DNA of 64,000 nucleotides. Origin: Hathewaya proteolytica DSM 3090. GTDB lineage: Bacteria > Bacillota > Clostridia > Clostridiales > Clostridiaceae. Both the position numbers and the translations under genes were made by a program. The DNA is taken from the NCBI RefSeq assembly GCF_900142225.1, contig NZ_FRAD01000006.1, forward strand, positions 1 through 64,000, in the 5' to 3' direction. This document shows positions 54,401 through 63,645 of the stretch, in pieces (positions within the stretch are counted from its first letter, which is position 1; every line of letters begins with the position of its first letter). The notes beneath the pieces were generated by a model. The model was not told where the DNA came from. It made no database searches and worked only from the letters and a program-made list of their open reading frames with translations.

Positions 54401-55810
54401 TTATGACATCATCATTAACTGTTTTTGCTCTTGCTTTTGTTGCTGCATTACAATAGTAATAATTGTTTTTAAGCAATATCCAGCAATAGTTTCATATCTG
54501 CTGGCAATATCTTTCTTATCATTTTCGCAAATAACGCCCTGCTTTTTTCCAACTTGCTCAAGTTCTTTTTGAATATCTAATAAACGATTATTAAGTTTGC
54601 TACGATTTTCATATGCCTTGAATCCGTCATGTAATCCTGTAAGCAATTTGTCCGTTTCTGAAGGATAACCCATCTGTCTGTATTCATCGGATGCAAGGCA
54701 TAAGGAAAGAGCAGACAGTTGTTTTAAATTTTCAACTATCTGCTCTGTATCATCAGTATTACATTTTTTAAATAAGGTATTTAGTTTTGAAGGTGAATTG
54801 TCATTCTTATCAGTTTCAATAATATATTTTTGAATTTCAGAGCAAACCTCATCACGAATAATATATTGTGGGTGTTCCTCGGATGGAATTGCTGAGAGGT
54901 TGAAGCTTTCTTTAATATCTTCATTCCAGTCCTTGCATTTAGAAAGCAATCTACTACATTTAATTCCTTTCTTAGAAAGTAAATCATGAAATTTTTCACT
55001 TGCTTCAATACCGGCTGCGTCATGGTCTAAACATAATAGAACATGATTTAAATTAGAATTAATTTCGAGTATTTTAAGCATTGCTTGTTCCGATACTCCA
55101 CACAATGCGACATAGCTGTGTTTCTGCCAATTGGTATTTTTATTTATTGTAATGAAAGACATCATATCAATAGGTGCTTCAAATACATAAAGCCTATTAC
55201 TTGTTCCTGTGTAATGAAAGCTATAACAAGGATTGCTGTTCTCAACATTACCTTTAAAACTTTGACCATTAGAATAGATTCCACGTTTGTGAGCGTGGCA
55301 AGGGACTCCATTTTCATCATAACCTACAAATACTGCATTATGATATTCTTTTGTCTTATCTGCTGATTGTTCACAGCTTTCATAGAGTAATTTTTGTTTA
55401 GCAAAGAAACTGACTACATTACGTTCAATATAACGATTTTTAATAAGATATGCAAAAACTCTTCGCATATCTGAATTCTTTGGTGGCAGTTCAAAGGGTT
55501 TTTGTTCCGTTTGCTTTATTTCTTTTGCCTTACTGTATACTTCACCTTGCTCACCTCCAAGAAGCTTCATTACCGCCTCTGGAAAAGATAAACCATAAAA
55601 GCTTTGTACAAAATCAATAGCAAGACCACCCTGTTCTAATGCATGATCATACCATTCATTACCTCTAATTGTTATACTATTGTCACTTGCAAGCCTTTTT
55701 TCTCTACCTGATGGCAAAAGTTTCTCACCTTGTCTTTGTAAAAATGCTACAAGGTCAACTGAATTGGCTCTTTGTTTTTGTTCTTCTGTAAAATGAATAT
55801 AAGTACCCAT
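54401..55810 (-). CDS. Primase-like protein (DUF3991 with TOPRIM domain)
   Basis: The start MGTYIHFTEEQKQ is set by GGAG 6 bases upstream, giving 469 residues. An N-terminal CHC2-like segment (LPSGREKRLASDNSITIRGN) lacks clear zinc ligands. DUF3991 follows (VVSFFAKQKLLYESC...AHKRGIYSNGQSFKG). A TOPRIM domain has YVFEAPIDMMSF and HVLLCLDHDAAG. It probably serves DNA processing or priming during transfer. It is in one operon with the coupling protein. Confidence 0.8.
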   Translation of the reverse strand: MGTYIHFTEEQKQRANSVDLVAFLQRQGEKLLPSGREKRLASDNSITIRGNEWYDHALEQGGLAIDFVQSFYGLSFPEAVMKLLGGEQGEVYSKAKEIKQTEQKPFELPPKNSDMRRVFAYLIKNRYIERNVVSFFAKQKLLYESCEQSADKTKEYHNAVFVGYDENGVPCHAHKRGIYSNGQSFKGNVENSNPCYSFHYTGTSNRLYVFEAPIDMMSFITINKNTNWQKHSYVALCGVSEQAMLKILEINSNLNHVLLCLDHDAAGIEASEKFHDLLSKKGIKCSRLLSKCKDWNEDIKESFNLSAIPSEEHPQYIIRDEVCSEIQKYIIETDKNDNSPSKLNTLFKKCNTDDTEQIVENLKQLSALSLCLASDEYRQMGYPSETDKLLTGLHDGFKAYENRSKLNNRLLDIQKELEQVGKKQGVICENDKKDIASRYETIAGYCLKTIITIVMQQQKQEQKQLMMMS

Positions 55811-55875
55811 GTCCATCTCCTTTTTTAATTTCTTATTTTCAATTACCAAATCCCTCATTTTATAATTTTAGACAT

Positions 55876-55901
55876 AAAAAACAGCCTTTCATTTGAAAGG
55901 C
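55876..55901 (-). terminator. Terminator upstream of the primase-like gene
   Basis: GCCTTTC (55884-55890) pairs with GAAAGGC (55895-55901). On the minus strand TGTTTTTT follows. It isolates the primase-like gene from the cargo genes upstream. The rest of 55902-56216 holds no gene I can support. Confidence 0.75.
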
Positions 55902-56216
55902 CGTCGTTTATATGTACTATTTATTATTAATTACCTTACTCTCCTGATTTAAATTATAATTTGTCAACTTCGCTTTATAAACATAATGGGAAATTCAAAA
56001 CTCCACCACAAAGTTTGATTATATGGATAATACGTAGTTGACTGTATCGATAGGTATAAATACCATAAAAGTTTTTCATATCCTAAATGATTTTCTTGAA
56101 AAGCATTTCCGTTTATACTGAGTAAGCAATCTTTGAAGATCATAATAATTACTTTCGCAAAGGAGATTTTTATTTTTATTGGCAAAATAACGATGCAGAG
56201 CTTTTTATCAATGCTC

Positions 56217-58088
56217 TTATTCGTTTATGATGTTAATAAAATGTTGAAGTTGAGATTCCAAAGTGGAATACAAAATTTTTAATAATGGATAGTCCCTAAA
56301 TAGTGTATCAATTGTTCCGCTTGATGTACTTACAATCTTATATCTTACTCCTCGATAGACTACCTCTTGCTCTACACCAATACCGCTAGCAGCTTTTTTC
56401 GTATATTCTATATAATCAATTATTTTTTCGCCTATGACGGTTTGCTTTTCGACAGGTTCTAAAGCAGTAAGGTAAAAAATGTGTTGCGTAGGTGAATCGT
56501 TATCAGTATAAACATCTAATAAATCGTATTCAATTACTACCAAATCGAACCAACTATAATATAATAATTCTGGTCGAGTATCGCCGAAATTTATTCGAAC
56601 AAACTCATCATACACTTTCGGCAGACAGGAATATATTATTTTTATCTTATTTTCAAGCTGTTTGGAAGAAAGCAAATTAAACACATAGTTACCGTTTTTA
56701 GCACACCGTTCGTAATCAAATTCCGGATAGAGAAATTTAATATTTGTTATCTTTTCTGTGCGTAGAAAGCCATATGCGAGATGTATAGGGTGGCTTTTGC
56801 TTCCGATTTGTCTGTGTTTTGGCATCGCTTTACGTTCTATAAGCTGATCTACTTTGTGTTTTACAGTAGCTTTATCTATTATTTGCATTGCTAAAAATTG
56901 CGGATCAAAATAGTTGCTCTTGTTCAGTCCACTTTTATATTTACAGTCGTCTTCTGTTTTTATCTCATTAATATTGTTGCTTACTAAATGTTCAATTGCG
57001 ACATCTAACCAAAGTGGCATGTAATAGTCAAAAGCAAATTGCAATTCACTATAAGTATACTCTAATTTATTTTCCAAGCCTAATGGATGCCTGTAATTTT
57101 TAATTAGACTTGCAAAAATATCTTGTGTTAATATTTCGGATGTTGGTAAGTTTAACAAGTATTTGGGAATTGACTCTTTGAACAGTTGCATGCAAGCTTG
57201 TAATGCAAACTTAAGTGGATTTTTTATTAAAGGGTTATCTGCAAGATATTTAATAATTGGATATTGATTATACACATATAAGCTCTTATATGTGGCTTCA
57301 TCGATGAATTTAATCTGCACATCATTTGTATCATAAAAAATAGGGTACAGCAAATATCCCAATTGATTAGACTCAAAGGTCGTCAAAACGATTCCAATTT
57401 TCCACGCATTCGGATATGATACTCTCTTTATGGGCTCAAACAAAGTTGAAAAATAATGATCCATATAATCTAAAGCAATATGAACCGGAATAAAATAATT
57501 TGCAGTGTGACCGATTGCTGAGTTTTGATGCTTAGTTAGATGTTGCACTAGCGCTCTTTGTGAATCGTATTCACGTATTTTGGTCTGATATTCACTGATA
57601 ATGGATTCCCATTCCTCGAAATAGGTTTTATGCTGTTCCGAGATAATATTCTCTTTGGAAAATTTAATTCGATAAGTATCTTTATTCTTGTAATAGTCTG
57701 GAATGCTATTTTCTATAAATTCTTTACTAATATGCATCCAGTAAATCTTTTGAGATTCTGCTTCAACTAATAATAGAAAACATGGTGCAACAGAAATAAT
57801 GTCCACATACGCCAAAAAAGGAACAGGACAGTCAAATTTAAAATCATGGCTTTTCGGAAGTGATTTAACTTGCACATCAATGCGCCCTACAATGCCATTT
57901 TCATTTTGGACTTCTATATATCCATCTGTACTTGGCCATTTATCTAAAGATTCAAGATTAGCTATTACGCGCTTACCTGAATATTGTGCAAAAATGTATT
58001 GCGCCATTCCAATTGCTGCAGAATCCCTGAAATTATTATCGCAGTGTTTTGCGATTTTCTTTTTTAATTCGACAATATCTTTCATCAT
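56217..58088 (-). CDS. DUF4365 protein, putative nuclease-type defence cargo
   Basis: Starts at ATGATGAAAG after GGTGGAG, giving about 623 residues. Residues about 15-150 match DUF4365 (GMAQYIFAQYSGKRVIA, then GRIDVQVKSLPKSHDFKF), a PD-(D/E)XK-like domain in which D and Q-x-K are visible. DUF4365 occurs in several antiphage proteins. The remaining 470 residues are unrecognised and may sense or bind the target. It sits between conjugation genes, flanked by a terminator and an AT-rich gap, as an inserted cargo gene. Confidence 0.65.
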   Translation of the reverse strand: MMKDIVELKKKIAKHCDNNFRDSAAIGMAQYIFAQYSGKRVIANLESLDKWPSTDGYIEVQNENGIVGRIDVQVKSLPKSHDFKFDCPVPFLAYVDIISVAPCFLLLVEAESQKIYWMHISKEFIENSIPDYYKNKDTYRIKFSKENIISEQHKTYFEEWESIISEYQTKIREYDSQRALVQHLTKHQNSAIGHTANYFIPVHIALDYMDHYFSTLFEPIKRVSYPNAWKIGIVLTTFESNQLGYLLYPIFYDTNDVQIKFIDEATYKSLYVYNQYPIIKYLADNPLIKNPLKFALQACMQLFKESIPKYLLNLPTSEILTQDIFASLIKNYRHPLGLENKLEYTYSELQFAFDYYMPLWLDVAIEHLVSNNINEIKTEDDCKYKSGLNKSNYFDPQFLAMQIIDKATVKHKVDQLIERKAMPKHRQIGSKSHPIHLAYGFLRTEKITNIKFLYPEFDYERCAKNGNYVFNLLSSKQLENKIKIIYSCLPKVYDEFVRINFGDTRPELLYYSWFDLVVIEYDLLDVYTDNDSPTQHIFYLTALEPVEKQTVIGEKIIDYIEYTKKAASGIGVEQEVVYRGVRYKIVSTSSGTIDTLFRDYPLLKILYSTLESQLQHFINIINE

Positions 58089-58339
58089 ACTCCACCTAAT
58101 TCCTAACAAAAACTATACTGCAAACATATCAAGCATTTTATAACTGTTGTCATTATTTTCAGCGATAAAGAGCTCCTATTAAAACTAGATAATAGCAAGC
58201 CTACACCATTTTCTGAACTTCATCTAATAATCAAAACCCGTCCCTCGCCCCAACTTCCTATTATGGCACTAGGCTACCGTTTAACGAACTGCGTGTTATT
58301 GCTATAATGCAAACATGGCCAAATCATTAAATTGGAATT

Positions 58340-59107
58340 TTACTCATCCTCGGAGCATATATTCTCAAACTCTTTCATAACTTCTTTTTCAATTTCGTTT
58401 AATATCTTCTCTATGTAATCTGATGCCATACTATAATCTTCTATAATTCTTTTCAGCATATAAGCTGGATGTTGCTTAAAATTAACATCAAAATCACTCA
58501 TCGATGCCACATTTGGAGAATTTCTGTGTGTCATTTTATTTCGACAATCATTTGAATATCTATGATTTCCTTTCCACTTCTCTTGACATTCTGTATCATT
58601 ACTTTGATTCAAGTAATTATCAATTTCCTTTGCTTGTTCCTTAAATGAATCACAATAGTTTAATTTAGGGTTAAATATTTTTTTATAAAACACATTATGC
58701 GCTTCAATCTCAATATTATAATAGAGACGATAAAATTGAGCTAACATATCCCATAAACTTGATGTTCTAAATAAAGCATTTTCTATAAAATAATAACTAT
58801 ACGTTTCTTCGATTGAGCTCTCTTGAAATAGGGTGAAATCTTCTTGTAATCTTTCTGAATAGGCGTATTCAATCGCTTTTGTAAAAGAGATTTTGATTTT
58901 ATAATCTAGATCTCTTAATGTGCCATAAAGAGTTTTATATTGCATTAATTTACTAAAGGGAGCAGAAGCGGAATTCACACCAGAAACAATACCAAATAAA
59001 TACTTTTCCACTCCAATTATTACCTTGAATCTATCTTTATCATATTGCACCCTATTAAATTTACCTAATAGATAATTAATTTCCTTATCCTTCACTTCTT
59101 CTGGCAT
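58340..59107 (-). CDS. HEPN-domain protein (Cthe_2314-like)
   Basis: The C-terminal half of this 255-residue helical protein has the HEPN motif R-x4-H in DCRNKMTHRNSP (near 188-199), preceded by a long helix (SSLWDMLAQFYRLYY) as in the Cthe_2314-like HEPN family. HEPN proteins are frequent RNases of toxin and defence systems. It is next to the DUF4365 gene on the same strand but 250 bases away, so a joint function is uncertain. Confidence 0.7.
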   Translation of the reverse strand: MPEEVKDKEINYLLGKFNRVQYDKDRFKVIIGVEKYLFGIVSGVNSASAPFSKLMQYKTLYGTLRDLDYKIKISFTKAIEYAYSERLQEDFTLFQESSIEETYSYYFIENALFRTSSLWDMLAQFYRLYYNIEIEAHNVFYKKIFNPKLNYCDSFKEQAKEIDNYLNQSNDTECQEKWKGNHRYSNDCRNKMTHRNSPNVASMSDFDVNFKQHPAYMLKRIIEDYSMASDYIEKILNEIEKEVMKEFENICSEDE

Positions 59108-59309
59108 ATTAGTAACTCCTGTTCTTGTTTTATAAATTATAAAAAAGTATTTAACTTTTATTCTTTCAATAATAATTTCTTGTTTATAGAAATATTCTTT
59201 AGTTCTGCTCTAATAGTAACAACGCATTTATATCATATATTAATTATACGACAGCTTTACATCTTTTTAAAGAATAACTTTGTAAACAAGCAAATTTCAA
59301 CTTCCAATT

Positions 59310-61010
59310 TTAAATGCTCTGCTCATGATCATCTCTCTTATGCCCCTGAGCAACTTTCTTTTCTTTTAACTTCCTCATAAGCTTACTATCTATTTTAAGT
59401 CCTGTTCCTGATGATTTAAATGGAATATTATCTTCAAATATTTTACTCATATGATGGAGCATCCTTGATGCTACAAGACAAATAGATGGATTATGAAACT
59501 TATCCATATTTTCGAGATAAAACTTTGCATATTCATTTCCTTGTTCAGCAGATAGGTTAAAACACTTTTTAGCCATTTCTTTGTCTTCTGTTACATACTT
59601 CCCCAGCAAGTATAATTTCCCCATCATATATTGTGCAAACTGGTTTCCATTGTCAGATGCTATCTCTAGAAACTTAACAGATCTTTTTATATCTTCTTTT
59701 TCAAGATTTTCTTCTCTAAGTATTAACTTAGCCTTAACATAATAAAGAAATGGATTTTCCAAGTTTAGATTTATATTATCTACGTCTTCATTAATTACAT
59801 CCGTATCATATAAAAACAAATTATCTTCATCTATTTCTTCTGCTGCTATAATATCAACATCATCAAGTTCTTTAAAAGTAATAATCCTTTTGTTTAAGTT
59901 ATCTGCTTCCCTAATTATCATGTTCTTTATAGACTTGAACTCTTTTTGCTCCGATAATGGTAGTGACTCAGGTAAATTATCCATGTAGCTATGAAGTACC
60001 TCATTACGCATTTCATACCATAACTTGTACGCTTTCCCAACTCTTTCATCCTTTGCAAGTTCATCTACAATCTCATCCACCATTCCTTTTAGCTGTGGCT
60101 GTAAATAACCATATTGTTTTTTTCCATTAGTGAATTTCAGACGATCGGAAAGATTTATTAACTTTTCTTCAATATTGCTATTCTGCATTGTGCCATTTTT
60201 CATCTCAGTAACTAGTTTGATTAATACTTCCCTTGATTCTTGTTTCAACTCATCTCGTCTTTTACTTTGCTCTATATAAATTTCCTCTAGTTCCTGACCA
60301 AAGATACTTTTTACAAATCCTGATTTCATTTTCTCTATACCTTTTTTAGTAAGGTATCCCTCTTTAGGATTTGTAGAGTAACAAATCATATGAACATGAG
60401 GATGATGCCCCTCATTATGAAAAGCTGCATACCACTGAAAGTTTTCAGGCTTTATTTTTAAAGATTCAGCTATCTCTATGGCATAGTAAGAAAGCATATT
60501 GTGCCAACTTTCAGCATTATCAAAACCAAGTCTTGTAGCATCCTCTCGTCTAAGTGATATAATCGGAGTCCATATGTTCCCTGTATGATTCGCTACCTCA
60601 TCTGCAATCCTACTAAGTACAAGAGCATCATCTCCACCTGTAAATAAACCATGCTTTCCCATCTTTTCTACCCTTGGTCTGTTTGCAATATAATCCACAT
60701 AATTTTTTCGTTTGCTGATTTTATCAACATTTTGCTTCATTGCAACCCCAATAAATTCTGATGCATTTTCTATTGTAGATTCCTTGATGTAATCTTCGTA
60801 CTCAAATAGATTCTTTGTGTTTGGGAACTCCTTAATTATCTGAGCAATTAATTCTTCTTGCCTTAATGTAGAAGGAAGATTTTTATTTTCAACTTTTATC
60901 TTTTCTACTCCATCACGAGTAGCTATATAATTTACCAAGTTTTCAAGATGAGCTGATGTTCTTTTGCCTCCACCTTTTAGATAAGGGCATTTTAAAATAA
61001 GCCTTGGCAT
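59310..61010 (-). CDS. MobP-type relaxase with Sel1-like C-terminus
   Basis: This 566-residue relaxase nicks DNA at oriT and stays bound to the 5' end. The His-triad motif HNEGHHPHVHMICYS lies near 197-211. The N-terminus (MPRLILKCPYLKGGGKR) is that of MobP3-type relaxases. The C-terminal third has Sel1/TPR-like repeats (GNQFAQYMMGKLYLLGKYV and GNEYAKFYLENM). It is 6 bases downstream of the accessory gene. Confidence 0.92.
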   Translation of the reverse strand: MPRLILKCPYLKGGGKRTSAHLENLVNYIATRDGVEKIKVENKNLPSTLRQEELIAQIIKEFPNTKNLFEYEDYIKESTIENASEFIGVAMKQNVDKISKRKNYVDYIANRPRVEKMGKHGLFTGGDDALVLSRIADEVANHTGNIWTPIISLRREDATRLGFDNAESWHNMLSYYAIEIAESLKIKPENFQWYAAFHNEGHHPHVHMICYSTNPKEGYLTKKGIEKMKSGFVKSIFGQELEEIYIEQSKRRDELKQESREVLIKLVTEMKNGTMQNSNIEEKLINLSDRLKFTNGKKQYGYLQPQLKGMVDEIVDELAKDERVGKAYKLWYEMRNEVLHSYMDNLPESLPLSEQKEFKSIKNMIIREADNLNKRIITFKELDDVDIIAAEEIDEDNLFLYDTDVINEDVDNINLNLENPFLYYVKAKLILREENLEKEDIKRSVKFLEIASDNGNQFAQYMMGKLYLLGKYVTEDKEMAKKCFNLSAEQGNEYAKFYLENMDKFHNPSICLVASRMLHHMSKIFEDNIPFKSSGTGLKIDSKLMRKLKEKKVAQGHKRDDHEQSI

Positions 61011-61016
61011 AAGTTA

Positions 61017-61445
61017 TCACTCTCCAATTCCCTGTTGGAACTTTATCGCCTCCTCCATAGATACTTTACCTCTTGCCTTTTTCACTTGCTGTACGCACCT
61101 TCCACGAAGGTTACGAAGTTCCTCTTCACTAATTTCTAAACCTGCTGCAAGTATATTCATCATCATGCTCATCTCTACTGAAAGACGAAAAATGTTACTA
61201 GAATTTCTATTTTCTGTTTCTTTTAATGTTCCTTGCATAGCTGATATCAAAATCTTAGACAAATATCCTGTGGTATCCTCACTAACAAGGTATCCCATAT
61301 AAAAGTTTAAAGCTTTATCTATAAACTCACTTCGGCTTTTACAATTGTCTCTTTCAAGTAGGTTATCCATTTTTTCTATTGTTTCAGGATAGAGCCATAC
61401 TGCTGTCCGTTTCTTTACATTATTCTTTATTTCTGCCAATTTCAT
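61017..61445 (-). CDS. Relaxosome accessory protein (ribbon-helix-helix-like)
   Basis: The N-terminus of this 142-residue protein (TAVWLYPETIEKMDNLLE...SRSEFIDKAL) is a ribbon-helix-helix-type DNA-binding segment. The rest is helical. The role is probably that of MobC: binding oriT and helping the relaxase, whose gene follows. It starts right next to the probable oriT. Confidence 0.8.
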   Translation of the reverse strand: MKLAEIKNNVKKRTAVWLYPETIEKMDNLLERDNCKSRSEFIDKALNFYMGYLVSEDTTGYLSKILISAMQGTLKETENRNSSNIFRLSVEMSMMMNILAAGLEISEEELRNLRGRCVQQVKKARGKVSMEEAIKFQQGIGE

Positions 61446-61474
61446 ATCACCTCAAACATCTTATGTTTTGACTT

Positions 61475-61642
61475 GACCACCCAAGCGTTACACCTACAAA
61501 TGCTTATCTTATGGGTTTTATTCTAATTACTGACCACCTAAATAGGCACAAACCGTATTTTTCGACCACCTGTTTTTATTCCTTTAACCCACGGCACTGC
61601 CGGGGGATGTGAATGGAAGGTGGAATCTTTTGACCACCTTCC
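61475..61642. other. Probable origin of transfer (oriT) region
   Basis: The 405-base gap between the relaxosome gene and a DUF6103 gene has four GACCACC repeats (61475, 61532, 61564, 61632). It also has a perfect inverted repeat GGAAGGTGG (61615-61623) / CCACCTTCC (61634-61642) and the palindrome CGGCACTGCCG (61592-61602) followed by GGGG. Repeats and hairpins beside mob genes are what an oriT looks like. The nick site cannot be told. Confidence 0.6.
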
Positions 61643-61850
61643 TTTATCCTGCACCAAAATCAATAGGGGGGTTCACTTAACTTTCAAGCCCATATTCCCC
61701 AAAATCCAAGTATCACAAGGCTTAATCTGCTCTATTCATAAAATCTCTTCAAATTCGCCCACAAATCGTTTTATCTTCCCTTAAGGATAACTTGTGCCAC
61801 TCTCGTCCATACAATCCCACACAGGGGCAAATATCGCCTCAAAAATGGTT

Positions 61851-62105
61851 TTATTCCTGTGGTGTAGATGTAGAAGTAGCTGCACCAGTATTTTTAGCTG
61901 GTTTTCTTGGTGTTTTAGCTCTACTTTCTTCTTCATTCTTTTCATCAATATATTCTCTGACATTGACTGGCACATATTTCTCGTAAAACTTTTGTAGCTG
62001 TTCTGCTAGTTCATCTTGGACATCAATCTCTTTCTTCTCCATATATTTCTTGATTGCTCTTAATTTTTCAGCCTCTAGGCTTACGCTAATCGTATCTTTT
62101 TTCAT
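61851..62105 (-). CDS. DUF6103-like small protein
   Basis: This 84-residue protein starts after GAAGGAGG. The N-terminal half (ISVSLEAEKLRAIKKYMEKK) is a ribbon-helix-like segment. VQDELAEQLQKFYEKYVPVN follows, matching a small DUF6103 family common in clostridial conjugative elements. The tail is rich in Thr, Ala and Pro. It is a paralogue of the next gene upstream. Confidence 0.7.
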   Translation of the reverse strand: MKKDTISVSLEAEKLRAIKKYMEKKEIDVQDELAEQLQKFYEKYVPVNVREYIDEKNEEESRAKTPRKPAKNTGAATSTSTPQE

Positions 62106-62174
62106 TCAAATATGCCTCCTTCATTTTATTCAATTTTAAATAAATCCAGTGCAAAAACAGAAAAGGAATAGCCA

Positions 62175-62573
62175 CTACATACTCATGACCATTCCCTGAT
62201 TTTCATCCTCTGTCTGCTCTTGAGACTCTTCAATTTCTTCTGCATTTATAGTTTCTGTTGGAACTTCTGCCTGTTCACTTTGCACTCTTTCAGTCCTTCT
62301 TCTGCCACGATTAGATGTAGCTCTTGGAGTAACTTCTGATGAACTTTCACTAATAGGTGCCGTTATTTCCGTCTGGTTTTCCTGCTCATTATCATTTCTC
62401 TCTAGATATCTTCTAGTAGCTGATGGAACATATTTCTCGTAGATACTACTAATATGTTTTTGTAATTCTCCTTCTACAGTCAGTTCCTTTTCGTTCATAT
62501 AAAACCGTAATGCTTCTATCTTTTCTTTTTGAAAGGTTATCTGTAATGTTGCTTTTTCAGTTGATATACTCAT
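62175..62573 (-). CDS. DUF6103-like protein with long acidic tail
   Basis: This 132-residue protein starts after AAAGGAGG. The first 60 residues (LQITFQKEKIEALRFYMNEK...HISSIYEKYVPSATRRYLE) repeat the pattern of its neighbour. The tail is acidic and low-complexity, with a GRRRTER basic patch. Two tandem paralogues suggest an old duplication in the element. Confidence 0.7.
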   Translation of the reverse strand: MSISTEKATLQITFQKEKIEALRFYMNEKELTVEGELQKHISSIYEKYVPSATRRYLERNDNEQENQTEITAPISESSSEVTPRATSNRGRRRTERVQSEQAEVPTETINAEEIEESQEQTEDENQGMVMSM

Positions 62574-62595
62574 CCTATAAATCCTCCTTTTCTGC

Positions 62596-63549
62596 CTACA
62601 TTTTCATCTCCATACCTTGGGACTGTTCAAATTCCTCTATAAGTGATAGCTTATTATCCTTAGAACTATAGCGGTAAATTGCATCGGATAATACTTCATC
62701 AGGTTCTACTTGGCTCTCATTTACTTCTGAAACCATCCTTTGAATAAATTCTAAATCTATATTTTCTTCCACCATAATATCGGCTTCTTTTATTATGATT
62801 ACTTCATGGAGAGAGGAGGGCAATACAATAAAATCTCCACCCAGCTTCTCTGCAATCGAAGACATTACCTCTTCATCAAACATATATGCTGCCCCTTGCA
62901 TTCTTATATCATTACTTAGTACCCACATCACATTTTCTCCTGCCATTTCCTCAAATAGGTCTGCATCCTCTCCCATTAGCTCTGCGATAATATCATTCAT
63001 ATTTTCGAATTTAGGTGGCAATATCTTGGGCATATTCCTCACTGCTTGGTCATGAATTTCTCTTTGGTCAATACCAAAAAGCTTTAAGTGATCATTATTT
63101 AATAAAATACTTCCTGTACCTTCTTCTGATATGGATACATTCACCCGATACACAATTGCTAAATCTTCTCTTCTTTGATGAGGAATTTCTTGCAACAGCT
63201 TTTCATTTTTTTCTGCATTAATAACCATGTAATAAAGATTATCTTTTATGTTATTGTAGGTGAAGTCTTCTAAATTAAACTGTGGTGTCCTTTTTATTTC
63301 TCTTTGAAAAATCTCACCAATATTACTCATAGTCTCCTCGACTTTCATACCTTCCTGATGTAAGTTATAAAAGGAATTCAAGTAAATATTAGGACATATA
63401 CTACTTTCCCCACGCAAAGTAAGTCCTGTTAATTCCTCCCCATTATTTTTTCTGACCACATTAATTTCTGGTGATACATCTTTATATTCCTCTGGTAAAT
63501 AATCTTTAATTTCTCTTTTTACTGTTTCTACATATTCGTTAAATGTCAT
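62596..63549 (-). CDS. DUF5688 family protein
   Basis: ATG at 63547-63549 has GGAGA 6 bases upstream, giving 317 residues. The pattern TFNEYVETVKREIKDYLPEE, NNGEELTGLTLRGE, SICPNIYLNSFY and a methionine-rich end is that of DUF5688, a family restricted to conjugative elements of gut Firmicutes. Function unknown. It is encoded in one operon with the DUF6103 and DUF3846 genes. Confidence 0.8.
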   Translation of the reverse strand: MTFNEYVETVKREIKDYLPEEYKDVSPEINVVRKNNGEELTGLTLRGESSICPNIYLNSFYNLHQEGMKVEETMSNIGEIFQREIKRTPQFNLEDFTYNNIKDNLYYMVINAEKNEKLLQEIPHQRREDLAIVYRVNVSISEEGTGSILLNNDHLKLFGIDQREIHDQAVRNMPKILPPKFENMNDIIAELMGEDADLFEEMAGENVMWVLSNDIRMQGAAYMFDEEVMSSIAEKLGGDFIVLPSSLHEVIIIKEADIMVEENIDLEFIQRMVSEVNESQVEPDEVLSDAIYRYSSKDNKLSLIEEFEQSQGMEMKM

Positions 63550-63645
63550 GTACATTCTCCTTTACTTTTGCTGTTCTCATTGAAACAAGCTGCTTTTTAT
63601 AGTTATTTTCATTACTACGTGCTACTTGAAACTCATAATCTTGTT

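Noticed and set aside
55964..56185. Minus-strand open frame of 73 codons
   Set aside because: It uses TTG without a Shine-Dalgarno site, has no recognisable segment, and lies in an AT-rich gap between cargo and primase genes.
61781..61997. Short frames on both strands near the oriT candidate
   Set aside because: They overlap the DUF6103 gene and one another in other phases, lack ribosome binding sites, and are shadows.
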